Assembly: GCF_001984095.1 (NCBI RefSeq)
Contig: NZ_LYVQ01000010.1
Span: 1 to 50,084, forward strand
Reading direction: 5' to 3'
DNA from: Pelomonas sp. KK5
GTDB lineage: Bacteria > Pseudomonadota > Gammaproteobacteria > Burkholderiales > Burkholderiaceae_C
DNA: 50,084 bases
Numbering within the stretch: position 1 is the stretch's first letter; every line of letters begins with the position of its first letter. Below are positions 34,715 through 43,232 of this stretch, in pieces. A program made the translations under genes and the position numbers. The notes under the pieces are model-generated. The model was not told where the DNA came from, ran no database searches, and saw nothing but the letters and a program-made list of their open reading frames with translations.

Positions 34715-35770
34715 ATGGAATTTCCATTTTCGCTGGGCTGCAATGGCCGAGGCGTCGTCCACATCGAGGGGACTCCCATGTCCGTGGACGACCAGTTCCG
34801 GCTGCTCAAGTCGGCGGGCTGCTACGACCATTTCGACCGCATGCCCCAGCCTGGCGAGGAGCGCATCTACCTCGACGCGGCCAACCGCCACGGCATTCCC
34901 ATCCGGACCGGCCTGTGGTGGTACACAGCCGGGCAAGACGAGGCATTGCTCGAGAAGAATCTGTACGTCAGCAAGCAAGGTGGCGCCGAGTTCCACGACA
35001 TCATGCTGCACATCCGCAACGCCCAAGGTCGGGTCGTGAGCGACGATGAAATCGTCGCGTTCTACGAGCTCGCTCATGAGCTGGGCGAGCGCATCGGCAT
35101 CGAGATTGGCTTCGAGAACCACATCTACATGTGGTCCGAGGACCCTCGCCGGATCGAGCCCATCGCGGAACGCGTCAGCGCCCGGGGAATGCCCTTCAAG
35201 TTCGTCCTCGACCACAGCCACGTGCTCATCAAGGTCGACAACCCGGAAGAGCAGGACATCATCGGCATTCGCCAGGACGTCGAGAGCGGAGCCCTGGTGG
35301 TGGACCCGTACGAGGCTGGCAACGTCATCGACCGGTGGATCGCCATGAACATGATTCACTGGCTGCAGGTCCGCCCGGTCTCGCCGAACGGACCGAAGAA
35401 CCGTTGGGCCATCAAGAACAACAACAGCTACGACGGCGGTGCCTGGGGACGTCCCTGCCAGTACCCGTTCACCAAGCCAAAGCCTGGGGAGTGGCATTCG
35501 GACTGGCACGCCTACCGCGTCGAACCTTGCAAGGAGGTTGTCCGCCGCGTGCTCCGACATCACTTGCGCGCCCCGAACAGCCCGCTGCGGTACATCACCA
35601 CCGACATGATCGACATGGCCGACTACGGCGAAAACGCGAAGTACTCGCTGTTCGAGCAGAACGTCGCCATCGCCACGTGGATTCGCAGCGAATGGGACGC
35701 CCTGGTCAAGGAAGACGCCGGCCAACGCGCACTCGAACAACAGCTCTTGAAGAATGGGACGAGCCAATGA
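34715..35770 (+). CDS. Xylose-isomerase-like TIM-barrel protein
   Basis: A 351-residue protein with the AP-endonuclease-2/xylose-isomerase-like barrel pattern: FSLGCNGRGVVHIEG at strand 1, GIEIGFENHIYMWSEDPRRI, and FKFVLDHSHVLIKVDN with metal-ligand-like Asp/His. Such barrels act as isomerases, epimerases or lyases. It is not part of the known caffeine cluster as I recall it, so it may process a different alkylated substrate or a downstream product. The start is uncertain: ATG 34715 gives an intact first strand but a weak ribosome site, while ATG 34778 has GAGGGGA before it. Its stop overlaps the next ORF (ATGA). Confidence 0.75.
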   Translation: MEFPFSLGCNGRGVVHIEGTPMSVDDQFRLLKSAGCYDHFDRMPQPGEERIYLDAANRHGIPIRTGLWWYTAGQDEALLEKNLYVSKQGGAEFHDIMLHIRNAQGRVVSDDEIVAFYELAHELGERIGIEIGFENHIYMWSEDPRRIEPIAERVSARGMPFKFVLDHSHVLIKVDNPEEQDIIGIRQDVESGALVVDPYEAGNVIDRWIAMNMIHWLQVRPVSPNGPKNRWAIKNNNSYDGGAWGRPCQYPFTKPKPGEWHSDWHAYRVEPCKEVVRRVLRHHLRAPNSPLRYITTDMIDMADYGENAKYSLFEQNVAIATWIRSEWDALVKEDAGQRALEQQLLKNGTSQ

Positions 35771-35991
35771 CGACGCGAGCCGCTGCCGTGTGGAAGCCTG
35801 ATGGCCGACGGACCGTCCAGTCGCCCGACCTTCTAGGTCAGCGCGCAGGCGAAGGGCTGGTCAAGCTGGAAGCCATGTCCAGTATCAACATCGACGAACT
35901 CACCACTCACACTGGACCCCAGTCTGGGCTCCACGGGGGCTTCCACTCGACGAAGCACGTCGAATCCGCCCGCAGCATCGAGGTGGTCTGA
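35767..35991 (+). pseudogene. Truncated relic of a class III alcohol dehydrogenase N-terminus
   Basis: A 74-residue ORF beginning MTTRAAAVWKPDGRR. It aligns loosely with the FrmA start ([14 protein letters not shown] in this window), including the RAGEGLV/RKGEVLV block and a D..T...G end where FrmA has [10 protein letters not shown]. The zinc-ligand Cys is lost (SSINIDELT) and nothing of the remaining 300 residues is present. It overlaps both neighbours by a few bases (ATGA before, TGATG after). It sits just before the S-formylglutathione hydrolase gene, where frmA would normally lie. It could also be a repurposed small protein. Confidence 0.5.
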
Positions 35992-36848
35992 TGAGCACCT
36001 TAGAGCTTCTCGACGAACACCGCTGCTTCGGCGGGACGATGCGCTTCTACCAGCATGAGTCCCGTGAGATCGGCCTGCCAATGAAGTTCTCTGTGTTCCT
36101 GCCCCCGGCCGCAGAGAAGAAGGCCGTGCCGGCCATGCTTTGGTTGGCGGGACTCACCTGCAACGAGCAGACGTTCATGTTCAAGGCAGGTGCTCAACGC
36201 AAGGCTGCAGAGTTGGGAATCGCGCTGGTTGCGCCGGACACCAGCCCGCGGAATGCCAATGTGCCCGGCGAAGCGGACGATTGGGACTTCGGCGTGGGAG
36301 CAGGGTTCTACTTGGATGCGACGCAACTCGGCTGGTCGAAGCACTATCGAATGGAGAGCTGGCTCATCTCGGAGCTTCTACCGCTTCTCGGGACAGAGCT
36401 GCCAATTGACCTTCAACGCGTGGGCATGTCGGGTCATTCCATGGGCGGCCACGGCGCGCTCACGCTGGCGCTTCGCCACCCTGGCCTATTTCGCTCACTG
36501 TCCGCCTTCGCTCCGATCTGCTCGCCGTCGAAATGTCCTTGGGGAACCAAGGCGTTTCGCGGCTACTTGGGCCCCAACGAGCACGGTTGGCTTCCCTATG
36601 ACGCTACCGCCCTCATGTTGTCCAAGCGGACGGCCCCTTTCCCAGACGGCATCTTGATCGACCAAGGAACATCGGACAAGTTCCTGGAGACGCAGTTGAT
36701 GCCAGGTCTGTTCGAGGCGGCCTGCCTCAGCATTCGACAGCCGCTGGCGCTGAGACGGCGCGAGGGCTATGACCACGGGTATTTCTTCATTGCCTCGTTC
36801 ATCGACGAGCATTTGAAGTTCCATGCCGAACGCTTGACGCCCGCCTAG
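35991..36848 (+). CDS. fghA: S-formylglutathione hydrolase
   Basis: A 285-residue alpha/beta hydrolase of the esterase D family that converts S-formylglutathione to formate and glutathione. Family hallmarks are LAGLTCNEQTFMFKAG, DTSPRNANVPGE, the nucleophile elbow GMSGHSMGGHGAL and the closing His in GYDHGYFFI. It is the last gene of the operon, and two hairpins follow at 36895 and 36995. With frmA at 21767 it completes glutathione-dependent formaldehyde oxidation, the expected partner of N-demethylation. frmB is the equivalent name in Escherichia coli. Confidence 0.96.
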   Translation: MSTLELLDEHRCFGGTMRFYQHESREIGLPMKFSVFLPPAAEKKAVPAMLWLAGLTCNEQTFMFKAGAQRKAAELGIALVAPDTSPRNANVPGEADDWDFGVGAGFYLDATQLGWSKHYRMESWLISELLPLLGTELPIDLQRVGMSGHSMGGHGALTLALRHPGLFRSLSAFAPICSPSKCPWGTKAFRGYLGPNEHGWLPYDATALMLSKRTAPFPDGILIDQGTSDKFLETQLMPGLFEAACLSIRQPLALRRREGYDHGYFFIASFIDEHLKFHAERLTPA

Positions 36849-36894
36849 TCATATGAAATGACTTGAATATTTAGAAATATCACCACCCCAAATA

Positions 36895-36918
36895 CTCGGC
36901 TTTGATTTCAAAGCCGAG
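36895..36918 (+). terminator. Perfect 10-bp hairpin after fghA
   Basis: CTCGGCTTTG, ATTT, CAAAGCCGAG form a perfect stem with a 4-nt loop, 47 bases after the fghA stop. Only TTGT follows, so it is a weak terminator or mRNA-end stabiliser. Confidence 0.6.
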
Positions 36919-36994
36919 TTGTCGGCGCTTGCTGTCAAAAATCAAGATATAGCTGACGACCGAACCACAATCCAAAAGCACCCCTTCCGCATGT

Positions 36995-37033
36995 AAAGCG
37001 CCGCTTCCTGTTAAGGCTTGCGGCGCTTTTCAT
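36995..37033 (+). terminator. Rho-independent-type terminator
   Basis: AAAGCGCCGC and GCGGCGCTTT (36995-37004 and 37020-37029) form a perfect 10-bp stem with a 15-nt loop, followed by TCATTTTC. It closes the first N-demethylase operon. Confidence 0.7.
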
Positions 37034-37473
37034 TTTCGGGGGCAATCCGAAGCCAGAGTCCGAGGAAATTCCCACTTTCAAGTAGGAATCACCCTAGACC
37101 TTTCCGTCATCACACAGTTGCACTCGGGAGAAACCCGACTTTCCTCAACGAAAATGTTCTGCGCAAACGCGAACATTAGTCCTTTTCGGCTCAGAGCGTC
37201 CTAGAAGTAGAGCAAAACCCTGATCGTTCCGCCATTGGAACGGATCGTCTCGCCGACGGTCCTTATATAGAGCCAAGCGCTTCGCTATTGTCACGATCAC
37301 ATAACGAACTTCGGCTTGCAACTATCCGGTCCATCCACAAAGACGGCTGCGCCTACCGGCACTGACTGCCTATCGATGGTCGCATGGTTAAAAAGGGGTC
37401 TGGGATGTGAACACTGCCGCCAGCAAAGGCGCGGCCTATTTGACTGAATCCAACCAATCCAAAAGGTACGTCC
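37034..37473. promoter_or_regulatory. Promoter region of the second operon with two palindromes
   Basis: No gene is seen in this stretch, which is less GC-rich than its surroundings. It holds a 22-bp near-palindrome (37068-37089: ATTCC, C, ACTT, TC, AAGT, A, GGAAT) and copy 2 of the CGTTCC-N6-GGAACG palindrome at 37225-37242. The porin gene follows with an AAGGTACG leader. Confidence 0.55.
37225..37242. promoter_or_regulatory. Palindrome CGTTCC-N6-GGAACG, copy 2 (candidate LysR box)
   Basis: CGTTCC GCCATT GGAACG has the same arms and 6-bp spacer length as the copy beside the LysR gene (29153-29170), and the same T-N11-A relation (T37227 to A37239). It lies 231 bp before the outer-membrane protein gene. 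Shared control of both operons is the simplest reading. Confidence 0.68.
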
Positions 37474-38286
37474 ATGAAGATTTCAGCCATTGCACTCGCC
37501 ATTGTGGGTGCATCAGCCAACGCAGCAGATTGGAGTGACGCATCACTGTCCTACTCGCACGGCAGCAGCTATCACGAACCGGCAAATACTCACGACGTCA
37601 CGAAAGACATCCTGAGCCTTTCGTACCTCGGCGGCAACTCCGTCGGGCACAACTACTTCAACGTCGACATGCTGCGTTCCAACAAGGACAACCCGGCAAA
37701 CAACGGCACGAGCGGAGCGCAAGAGGTCTATGTGGTCCTTCGCAACGTGCTGAGCTTCGGGAAACTCAGCGACAAGAAGCTGTCTTTCGGCCCGGTCAGC
37801 GACGTCGGCCTCGAGAGCGGAATCGACTTCAGCTCGAAGAACGACGCTTTCGGCGGCGCAGAGTTCAAGTGGATGGTGGGACCGATGGTGCAATTCAATG
37901 TACCGGGTTTCTGGACCCTATCTTTACTTGCCCTGAAAGACACCGGCAATAACTCGCTTGCCGGCGTCCATGTCAATTCGCCCATCACTTGGCGTCTATC
38001 GACAGCTTGGTCCTTCGACTTTCAGGCGGGGGCTCCCGTGGTATTTAAAGGCTGGGCCACCTACACCGGCACGCGGGGCAAAGACGGATTTGGCGGCCCG
38101 ACGTATCCGGAAGTATGGTTCTGGTCCAGTCTGACCTGGGACGTCGGATCGGTATTCGGCGCCAAGCCGAAGAAGTATTACGCCGGCGTCGGGTACGAGT
38201 ACGTCAGAAACAAGTTCAACGACTCCCCGAACCTGATCGGAACCAAAACGTCGGTTCCGTCCATCCGATTCGAGGCCCATTTCTAG
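37474..38286 (+). CDS. Outer-membrane channel protein (Tsx-like outer envelope protein)
   Basis: A 270-residue beta-barrel with a signal peptide (about residues 1-17, ending ANA) and a terminal Phe (IRFEAHF), as needed for outer-membrane assembly. Alternating strands such as VGLESGIDFSSKN and AGVGYEYVRNKFN fit the outer envelope protein family related to nucleoside channel Tsx. In this cluster it would admit purine compounds to the periplasm, where the BMP proteins act. It begins the second transcription unit, 33 bp ahead of the VOC gene. Confidence 0.8.
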   Translation: MKISAIALAIVGASANAADWSDASLSYSHGSSYHEPANTHDVTKDILSLSYLGGNSVGHNYFNVDMLRSNKDNPANNGTSGAQEVYVVLRNVLSFGKLSDKKLSFGPVSDVGLESGIDFSSKNDAFGGAEFKWMVGPMVQFNVPGFWTLSLLALKDTGNNSLAGVHVNSPITWRLSTAWSFDFQAGAPVVFKGWATYTGTRGKDGFGGPTYPEVWFWSSLTWDVGSVFGAKPKKYYAGVGYEYVRNKFNDSPNLIGTKTSVPSIRFEAHF

Positions 38287-38318
38287 CAGTCACATGGCCG
38301 AGAGCTAAAGGAGCCATC

Positions 38319-38756
38319 GTGGAATACACCCCTCTTTTCAATATCTTCTGCCGGGACGTGGATCGCATGATGCGGTTCTACAGAACAATCTGTGGCTGGC
38401 GCGACATCCCTGAAATATCCTCTCCAATCTACAGAGTTCTCGAGCGCGACGGCGTTCAAATTGGCTTCAACGGCTGGAAAGCATATGACCTGCTGGGATT
38501 ATCGGCTCGCCAGAAGTTGGAGGGAGACGATGTGCCGGTATCGTCCATGCTCAGCTTCGTGGTAACTGATCCCGCCCTTGTGGATAAGGCCGCAGCGTTG
38601 GTGAAATCAATGGGATGTCGCGTCATCCAAGGCCCATTCCCCACGTATTACGGCCACTGGCAACTCGTATTCGAAGACCCCGAGCGGAACATAGCGCGAA
38701 TCACGTGCCCCAAGCTGCCGGCGGGGGCGGTCATCCCCACCGTCGATTTGTCCTAG
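38319..38756 (+). CDS. VOC-family protein
   Basis: A 145-residue vicinal-oxygen-chelate protein (NIFCRDVDRMMRFYRTICGW at the start, WQLVFEDPERNIARIT at the end). The GTG start at 38319 follows AAAGGAG with good spacing; the longer open frame runs over the porin gene. It is different from the VOC protein at 22983. It could bind or isomerise a pathway intermediate; substrate unknown. The 144 bp to the next gene contain a small CTGCA-TAT-TGCAG palindrome near 38803. Confidence 0.75.
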   Translation: MEYTPLFNIFCRDVDRMMRFYRTICGWRDIPEISSPIYRVLERDGVQIGFNGWKAYDLLGLSARQKLEGDDVPVSSMLSFVVTDPALVDKAAALVKSMGCRVIQGPFPTYYGHWQLVFEDPERNIARITCPKLPAGAVIPTVDLS

Positions 38757-38900
38757 GCCCCAGAAGCCGACCGGACAGAGTCGGGTACTGACGGCCGGAA
38801 CTGCATATTGCAGCCAAAGAATACCCGCATCACCCCTTTTGCGCGCAGCGGTACGTACTCATCGCGCAAATAACGTCAATGGTTAAACGGAGAAATTACC

Positions 38901-39974
38901 GTGCAAGCAAGTCCTCTGATTAAAGACAACTCCTATCTTCGCCACTTCTGGCACCCCGTGTGCTCCGTGAAGGAGCTCGAAATGTCGAGCCCGTCCGGCC
39001 TGGGGCCGCTTGGAGTGACCCTCCTCAGCGAACACCTGGTAGTGGCAAAGCTTGGCGGTGAGATCGTCGCGATGCGGGACCGCTGCCCACACAGGTCAGC
39101 CAAGCTATCCGCCGGTCAAGTCGTGGGCGCTGACCTGCAGTGTCCGTATCACGGCTGGAAGTACGGCGCGTCAGGGAACTGCACGCACATCCCGGCCTGC
39201 CCGGACGGGCCCATCCCGGCCAAGGCCAAGGTCGAGCGATTCGACTGCCAGGAGAAGTACGGCCTCATCTGGGTTCGAATGGATTCGTCCTTCGACTGCA
39301 CGGAGATTCCGCACTTCAGTGCTGCGGACAATCCGAAGTTCAAGATCATCATCCAGGAGCCCTACTACTGGAAGAGCTCGGCGGAACGCCGCTGGGAGAA
39401 CTTCACCGACTTCTCCCACTTCGCCTTCGTCCACCCGCAGACCCTCTTCGATCCGAACGCCGCGCAGCCGCCGCTCGTTCCCATGGACCGCGTCGACGGG
39501 CAATTCCACTTCGTCTACGACACGCCCAAGGGCATGGACGTCAACTCGCTGGCCATCATCGGTAAGTTCTCCTACGTCTGCTCCATGCCGTTCGCAATCA
39601 ATCTGTCGTCGCTCAAGTACAGCGACAACACGACCAGCGTGCTCTTCAACGTTTCCTGCCCGATCAACGACTCGGAGACCAAGAACTACTTCATCTTCGC
39701 GCGGGAAAAGCACGACGACTCCGACTGGCCGCACATCGCGTTCAACGACCTGGTGTTCGCGGAGGACAAGCCCATCATCGAGTCGGAATGGCCGCAGTAC
39801 CTGCCGGACGACGAGGTGTCGGTCATCACCGACAAGGTGTCGATGCAGTACCGCAAGTGGCTCCGCGAGCTGGAGTCCGCCGCACGAGAAGGCAAGGAGG
39901 CGTTCAACCATGCGCTCAATAACCGCGTCCTCGAAAGCGACCGGACCTATCCGCAGCCTGGCCCCACTTTCTGA
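38901..39974 (+). CDS. ndmA: Rieske N-demethylase, NdmA-like
   Basis: A 357-residue Rieske oxygenase. The Rieske ligands are Cys62/His64 (RCPHRSAKLS) and Cys81/His84 (CPYHGWKY). The iron site is ENFTDFSHFAFVH, with Asp170, His173 and His178. Its blocks IQEPYYW, CSMPFAINL, HIAFNDLVFAEDKPIIES and VSMQYRKWLREL recall NdmA of P. putida, the caffeine N1-demethylase, more closely than the copy at 33542 does. Product formaldehyde would go to frmA/fghA. GTG 38901 follows GGAGAAATTACC. It would share the reductase at 31878, as NdmA and NdmB share NdmD. Confidence 0.9.
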   Translation: MQASPLIKDNSYLRHFWHPVCSVKELEMSSPSGLGPLGVTLLSEHLVVAKLGGEIVAMRDRCPHRSAKLSAGQVVGADLQCPYHGWKYGASGNCTHIPACPDGPIPAKAKVERFDCQEKYGLIWVRMDSSFDCTEIPHFSAADNPKFKIIIQEPYYWKSSAERRWENFTDFSHFAFVHPQTLFDPNAAQPPLVPMDRVDGQFHFVYDTPKGMDVNSLAIIGKFSYVCSMPFAINLSSLKYSDNTTSVLFNVSCPINDSETKNYFIFAREKHDDSDWPHIAFNDLVFAEDKPIIESEWPQYLPDDEVSVITDKVSMQYRKWLRELESAAREGKEAFNHALNNRVLESDRTYPQPGPTF

Positions 39975-39986
39975 GCAGGAGGTCAC

Positions 39987-41123
39987 ATGAAGACTGAACA
40001 ACATGCCTCCGGGAGCGTCCGGATCCACGCTCTCTTCAAACGGGTTGCTCTGCCGGTGCTCTGCCTGGCGTTGGCTGCGGGGTGCCTCAGCGGCTTCACC
40101 CGCAACGCCAATGCCGCAGAAGCGCCCAAGATCGTGTTCCTCTATAGCGCGCCGGTCGGCGATGCAGGTTGGGGATTCGCGCACGAGAAGGCGCGGCGCG
40201 AGGTCCAAGCCAAGTTCGGCGCGAGGATCCAGACCCAGGCCATCGACAACGTCGCGGACGGACCGGATTCGGAACGCGTGGTGAGAGAGGCGGTTTCCCA
40301 GGGCGCGAAGATGATCGTCGGGACGAGCTTTGGCTACATGGATCCGATGCAGCATGTGGCCGTAGACGAGCCGCAGGTGAAATTCGAGCACGCGTCGGGT
40401 TACAAGACAGCGCAAAACATGCGCACGTTCAATAGTCGCATCTACGAGGGCTACTACCTCGCTGGTGTGGTTGCGGGCTCGATGACGAAGACCAATGTGC
40501 TGGGCTTCGTGGGTGCGGTTCCGATTCCTGAAGTCATTCGTAACCTGAACAGTTTCACCCTCGGTGCGCAATCGGTGAACCCGGCTGTCACGACCAGGAT
40601 CGTCTGGACCAACGAGTGGTTCAACCCGCCTCGTGAGACGGATGCGGCGAATTCGCTGATCAACGCCGGAGCCGACGTGCTGATGCAGAACACCGCATCG
40701 CCTGCGGTGCTGCAGGTAGCCCAGGTGCGAGGCAAGAGGGCTTTCGGCGTCTACTCCGACATGACGGCGTACGCGCCGAAGGCCAGCCTCGGTTCCGCCA
40801 TCATCAACTGGACGCCGTACTACACGTACGCAGTCCAGGGCTACCTCGACGGGACCTGGAAGACTGGTTCGAGCCTTTGGGGCGTGAAGGAAGGCTCAGT
40901 GGATTTGGTCTCGCTGGCCAGCGACGTTCCGGCTGCCACCCGTACAAAGCTTGACCACGTGAAGGAGAGTATCAAGGCCGGCACGTTCGCGGTTTGGACG
41001 GGGCCAGTCTTTGACCAAGCAGGGAAGGAAGTGCTTTCCAAAGGGACGCGTGCGACGGATGCGTACCTCGACTCCATCAACTTTCTCGTGAAAGGTGTTG
41101 AAGGACGACTGCCAGGCAAATAG
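39987..41123 (+). CDS. BMP-family substrate-binding lipoprotein 2
   Basis: A 378-residue BMP/PnrA-family binding protein. A lipobox LAAGC lies near residues 29-33, so it is probably a lipoprotein. Family blocks are IVFLYSAPVGDAGWGFAHEKARRE, GPDSERVVREA and NVLGFVGAVPIPEVIRNLN. It differs clearly from the first BMP protein at 29277. As there, no ABC transporter subunits are nearby. It lies 12 bp after ndmA, so capture of substrate is coupled to its demethylation at the transcript level. Confidence 0.9.
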   Translation: MKTEQHASGSVRIHALFKRVALPVLCLALAAGCLSGFTRNANAAEAPKIVFLYSAPVGDAGWGFAHEKARREVQAKFGARIQTQAIDNVADGPDSERVVREAVSQGAKMIVGTSFGYMDPMQHVAVDEPQVKFEHASGYKTAQNMRTFNSRIYEGYYLAGVVAGSMTKTNVLGFVGAVPIPEVIRNLNSFTLGAQSVNPAVTTRIVWTNEWFNPPRETDAANSLINAGADVLMQNTASPAVLQVAQVRGKRAFGVYSDMTAYAPKASLGSAIINWTPYYTYAVQGYLDGTWKTGSSLWGVKEGSVDLVSLASDVPAATRTKLDHVKESIKAGTFAVWTGPVFDQAGKEVLSKGTRATDAYLDSINFLVKGVEGRLPGK

Positions 41124-41375
41124 GCAGTCCCAGCCAGGTCAGCACTGAGCGCTCACGCCCTCAGCAGGTGACCTGGCTTTGGCCCGTCTGATGTGGATTT
41201 CGGATCGCTCCTGGAAGCGAGGCCGAAGACGAATTACGTCGGGTGTTGGTCGCCGTCCTGTCAACGGCAAGTCCGAGGAAGAACCTGACGTCGCGGCATG
41301 ACGGTGTCGCCTGTTTGGTCCCGTTCTGCGCGCATGGCTAGACCGCAATCAGCACACCTGAAGAGGACTCTCAAA

Positions 41376-42719
41376 ATGAATCAAAGCGACGTCGACAAGA
41401 AGTTAGCACCCGTACCAATGTTCGTACTCGGGTGCCAGCACGTGCTAGTCATGTATGCAGGTGCTGTCGCAATTCCTCTAGTTTTGGGGGCTGCACTGAA
41501 GCTGCCCAAAGACCAGTTGGCATTTCTTATCAGTGCCGATCTTTTCGCGTGTGGTCTGGCAACCCTCATCCAATGCATCGGTGTCGGCATGTTCGGCATC
41601 AGACTGCCGGTAATGATGGGTGTGACGTTCACCGCAGTCTCTCCCATGATTGCCATCGGCGTCGACCCGAGCATGGGCCTGCAGGGAATCTTCGGAGCAA
41701 CCATTGCTGCCGGCATCTTCGGCATTCTGGTCGCGCCAACCATCGGCAAGCTTCTGCGATTCTTCCCTCCGGTCGTAACTGGCCTGGAGATACTTGCCGT
41801 CGGCTTGTCATTGATGGTGGTCGCGGCCACCTGGTCTGGCGGAGGCTTCGGTGCCCAGGACTTCGGCAACCCGGTCTATCTAGCGATCGCCGGAGCAGTC
41901 CTTGCTGTGATCCTGCTAATCGTCCGTTTTACAACAGGTTTCGTTCACAACGTCGCCGTTCTTATCGGGTTGATCGCTGGATTCGGCGTCTCATCATCGT
42001 TGGGCTTGGTATCCACGACTGGGTTGGGCGAAGCTCCTTGGTTCGGCCTGATCGTGCCGTTCCATTTCGGAGTGCCGACGTTCAATTTCTGGGCGGTGTC
42101 GGCCATGTGCATCGTCATGCTCGTGACGTTCATCGAATCGACTGGCATGTTCCTGGCGCTCGGTGACATTGTGGAAAGACCTGTTGCCGAGGATGAACTG
42201 GTACGCGGGTTTCGCGCGGACGGCATTGGCACCTTGATCGGCGGCCTGTTCAATACCTTTCCCTACACTTCATATGCTCAGAACATTGGCCTCGTGAGTG
42301 TCACTGGCGTGCGGAGCCGATGGGTCTGCGCCGTCGCGGGGGCCGTGCTTCTGGCGCTGGGTCTCTTCCCGAAGATGGCCGTGGTAATCGCGTCCATCCC
42401 GCCTTACGTGCTGGGGGGCGCCGGAGTGGTCATGTTCGGCATGATCTGCGCAAGCGGCGTCAAGACACTGGCGCGGGTGGACTTCAAGCGAGTCCAGAAC
42501 CTCTATATCGTTGCCATCAGCATCGCGGCTGGCATGCTGCCCATCGTGTCGCCGCAGCTGTTCTCCAAGCTGCCACATAGCCTGGCTCCCGTGCTTGAGA
42601 GCCCAGTCCTGCTGACGGCGCTGTGCGCCATCATGCTGAACATATTCTTCAACGGTGTGGGCAGCACCGAGACGGCGCGCAACTCACTGATGTTGACGGC
42701 AAAGGAAGCTGATCTTTGA
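41376..42719 (+). CDS. NCS2-family purine/xanthine permease
   Basis: A 447-residue nucleobase:cation symporter of the NCS2 (uracil-xanthine) family with about 12-14 membrane segments. The motifs VLGCQHVLVMYAG in helix 1, VTFIESTGMFLALGD in helix 8, and FNTFPYTSYAQNIGLVSVTGV followed by R in helix 10 match xanthine/urate transporters such as XanQ and UapA. It would import methylxanthines, xanthine or urate. ATG 41376 follows GAAGAGGAC; the in-frame GTG/ATG extension is not family-like. It is 252 bp from the BMP gene and may have its own promoter. Confidence 0.92.
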   Translation: MNQSDVDKKLAPVPMFVLGCQHVLVMYAGAVAIPLVLGAALKLPKDQLAFLISADLFACGLATLIQCIGVGMFGIRLPVMMGVTFTAVSPMIAIGVDPSMGLQGIFGATIAAGIFGILVAPTIGKLLRFFPPVVTGLEILAVGLSLMVVAATWSGGGFGAQDFGNPVYLAIAGAVLAVILLIVRFTTGFVHNVAVLIGLIAGFGVSSSLGLVSTTGLGEAPWFGLIVPFHFGVPTFNFWAVSAMCIVMLVTFIESTGMFLALGDIVERPVAEDELVRGFRADGIGTLIGGLFNTFPYTSYAQNIGLVSVTGVRSRWVCAVAGAVLLALGLFPKMAVVIASIPPYVLGGAGVVMFGMICASGVKTLARVDFKRVQNLYIVAISIAAGMLPIVSPQLFSKLPHSLAPVLESPVLLTALCAIMLNIFFNGVGSTETARNSLMLTAKEADL

Positions 42720-43232
42720 CGACCTATGGCGAAGGCGTTCAGGAAAGTCCGCGTCACGGCTCGCCGCAACCCCAGAGCGCCTAGGAGGAACTACAGCCAT
42801 GTCAGCGCTTGGCGCCTACGCAGCCAGCAGTTGATCAGAGCGTCAACCGAGCATGTCCCCTCCGTCGAGTGACGTCCGACGGGATTGCCCTGCAGCAGCA
42901 ACGCTGACAGGGCCTTTTTCCGCGCTTCGCTATGACTGACCCAGTGTCTGTAGGGAATGTCCGCTTCAGGGCGTCCAGTCTGACTAAGGCAACTACCGCA
43001 ACGGGTCGACATCTGCCAGTGGTAGCCGAGGGTGACGCAGGCCCTTAAGTTGCGCTCACTCCAGGATGACTCAGGAGACGAACTACGGCTCCGGTCTGTG
43101 CGCAAGGCCTGCGGGTAGATGGCCATCGTGCTCCTGCATTAGCGCTTAAGTTCGACGGCGAGCCGCTTCTGCTAGGACCAACGCTTGCCTCGTGACCACC
43201 ACCATTCCGCAGCGCTTCTCCGGCTGCGTGAC
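42720..43232. other. 513-bp stretch without a confident gene
   Basis: The longest ORF, 42791-43126 on the minus strand (111 codons), has an odd composition and no family I recognise. Nothing else is supported. It separates the catabolic cargo from the H-NS gene and may be decayed DNA. Confidence 0.4.

Noticed and set aside
39171-40571. 466-codon minus-strand ORF
   Set aside because: Antisense shadow of ndmA and the second BMP gene with no recognisable motif.
42791-43126. 111-codon minus-strand ORF as a gene
   Set aside because: No family, no good ribosome site and unusual composition; left as unassigned sequence.
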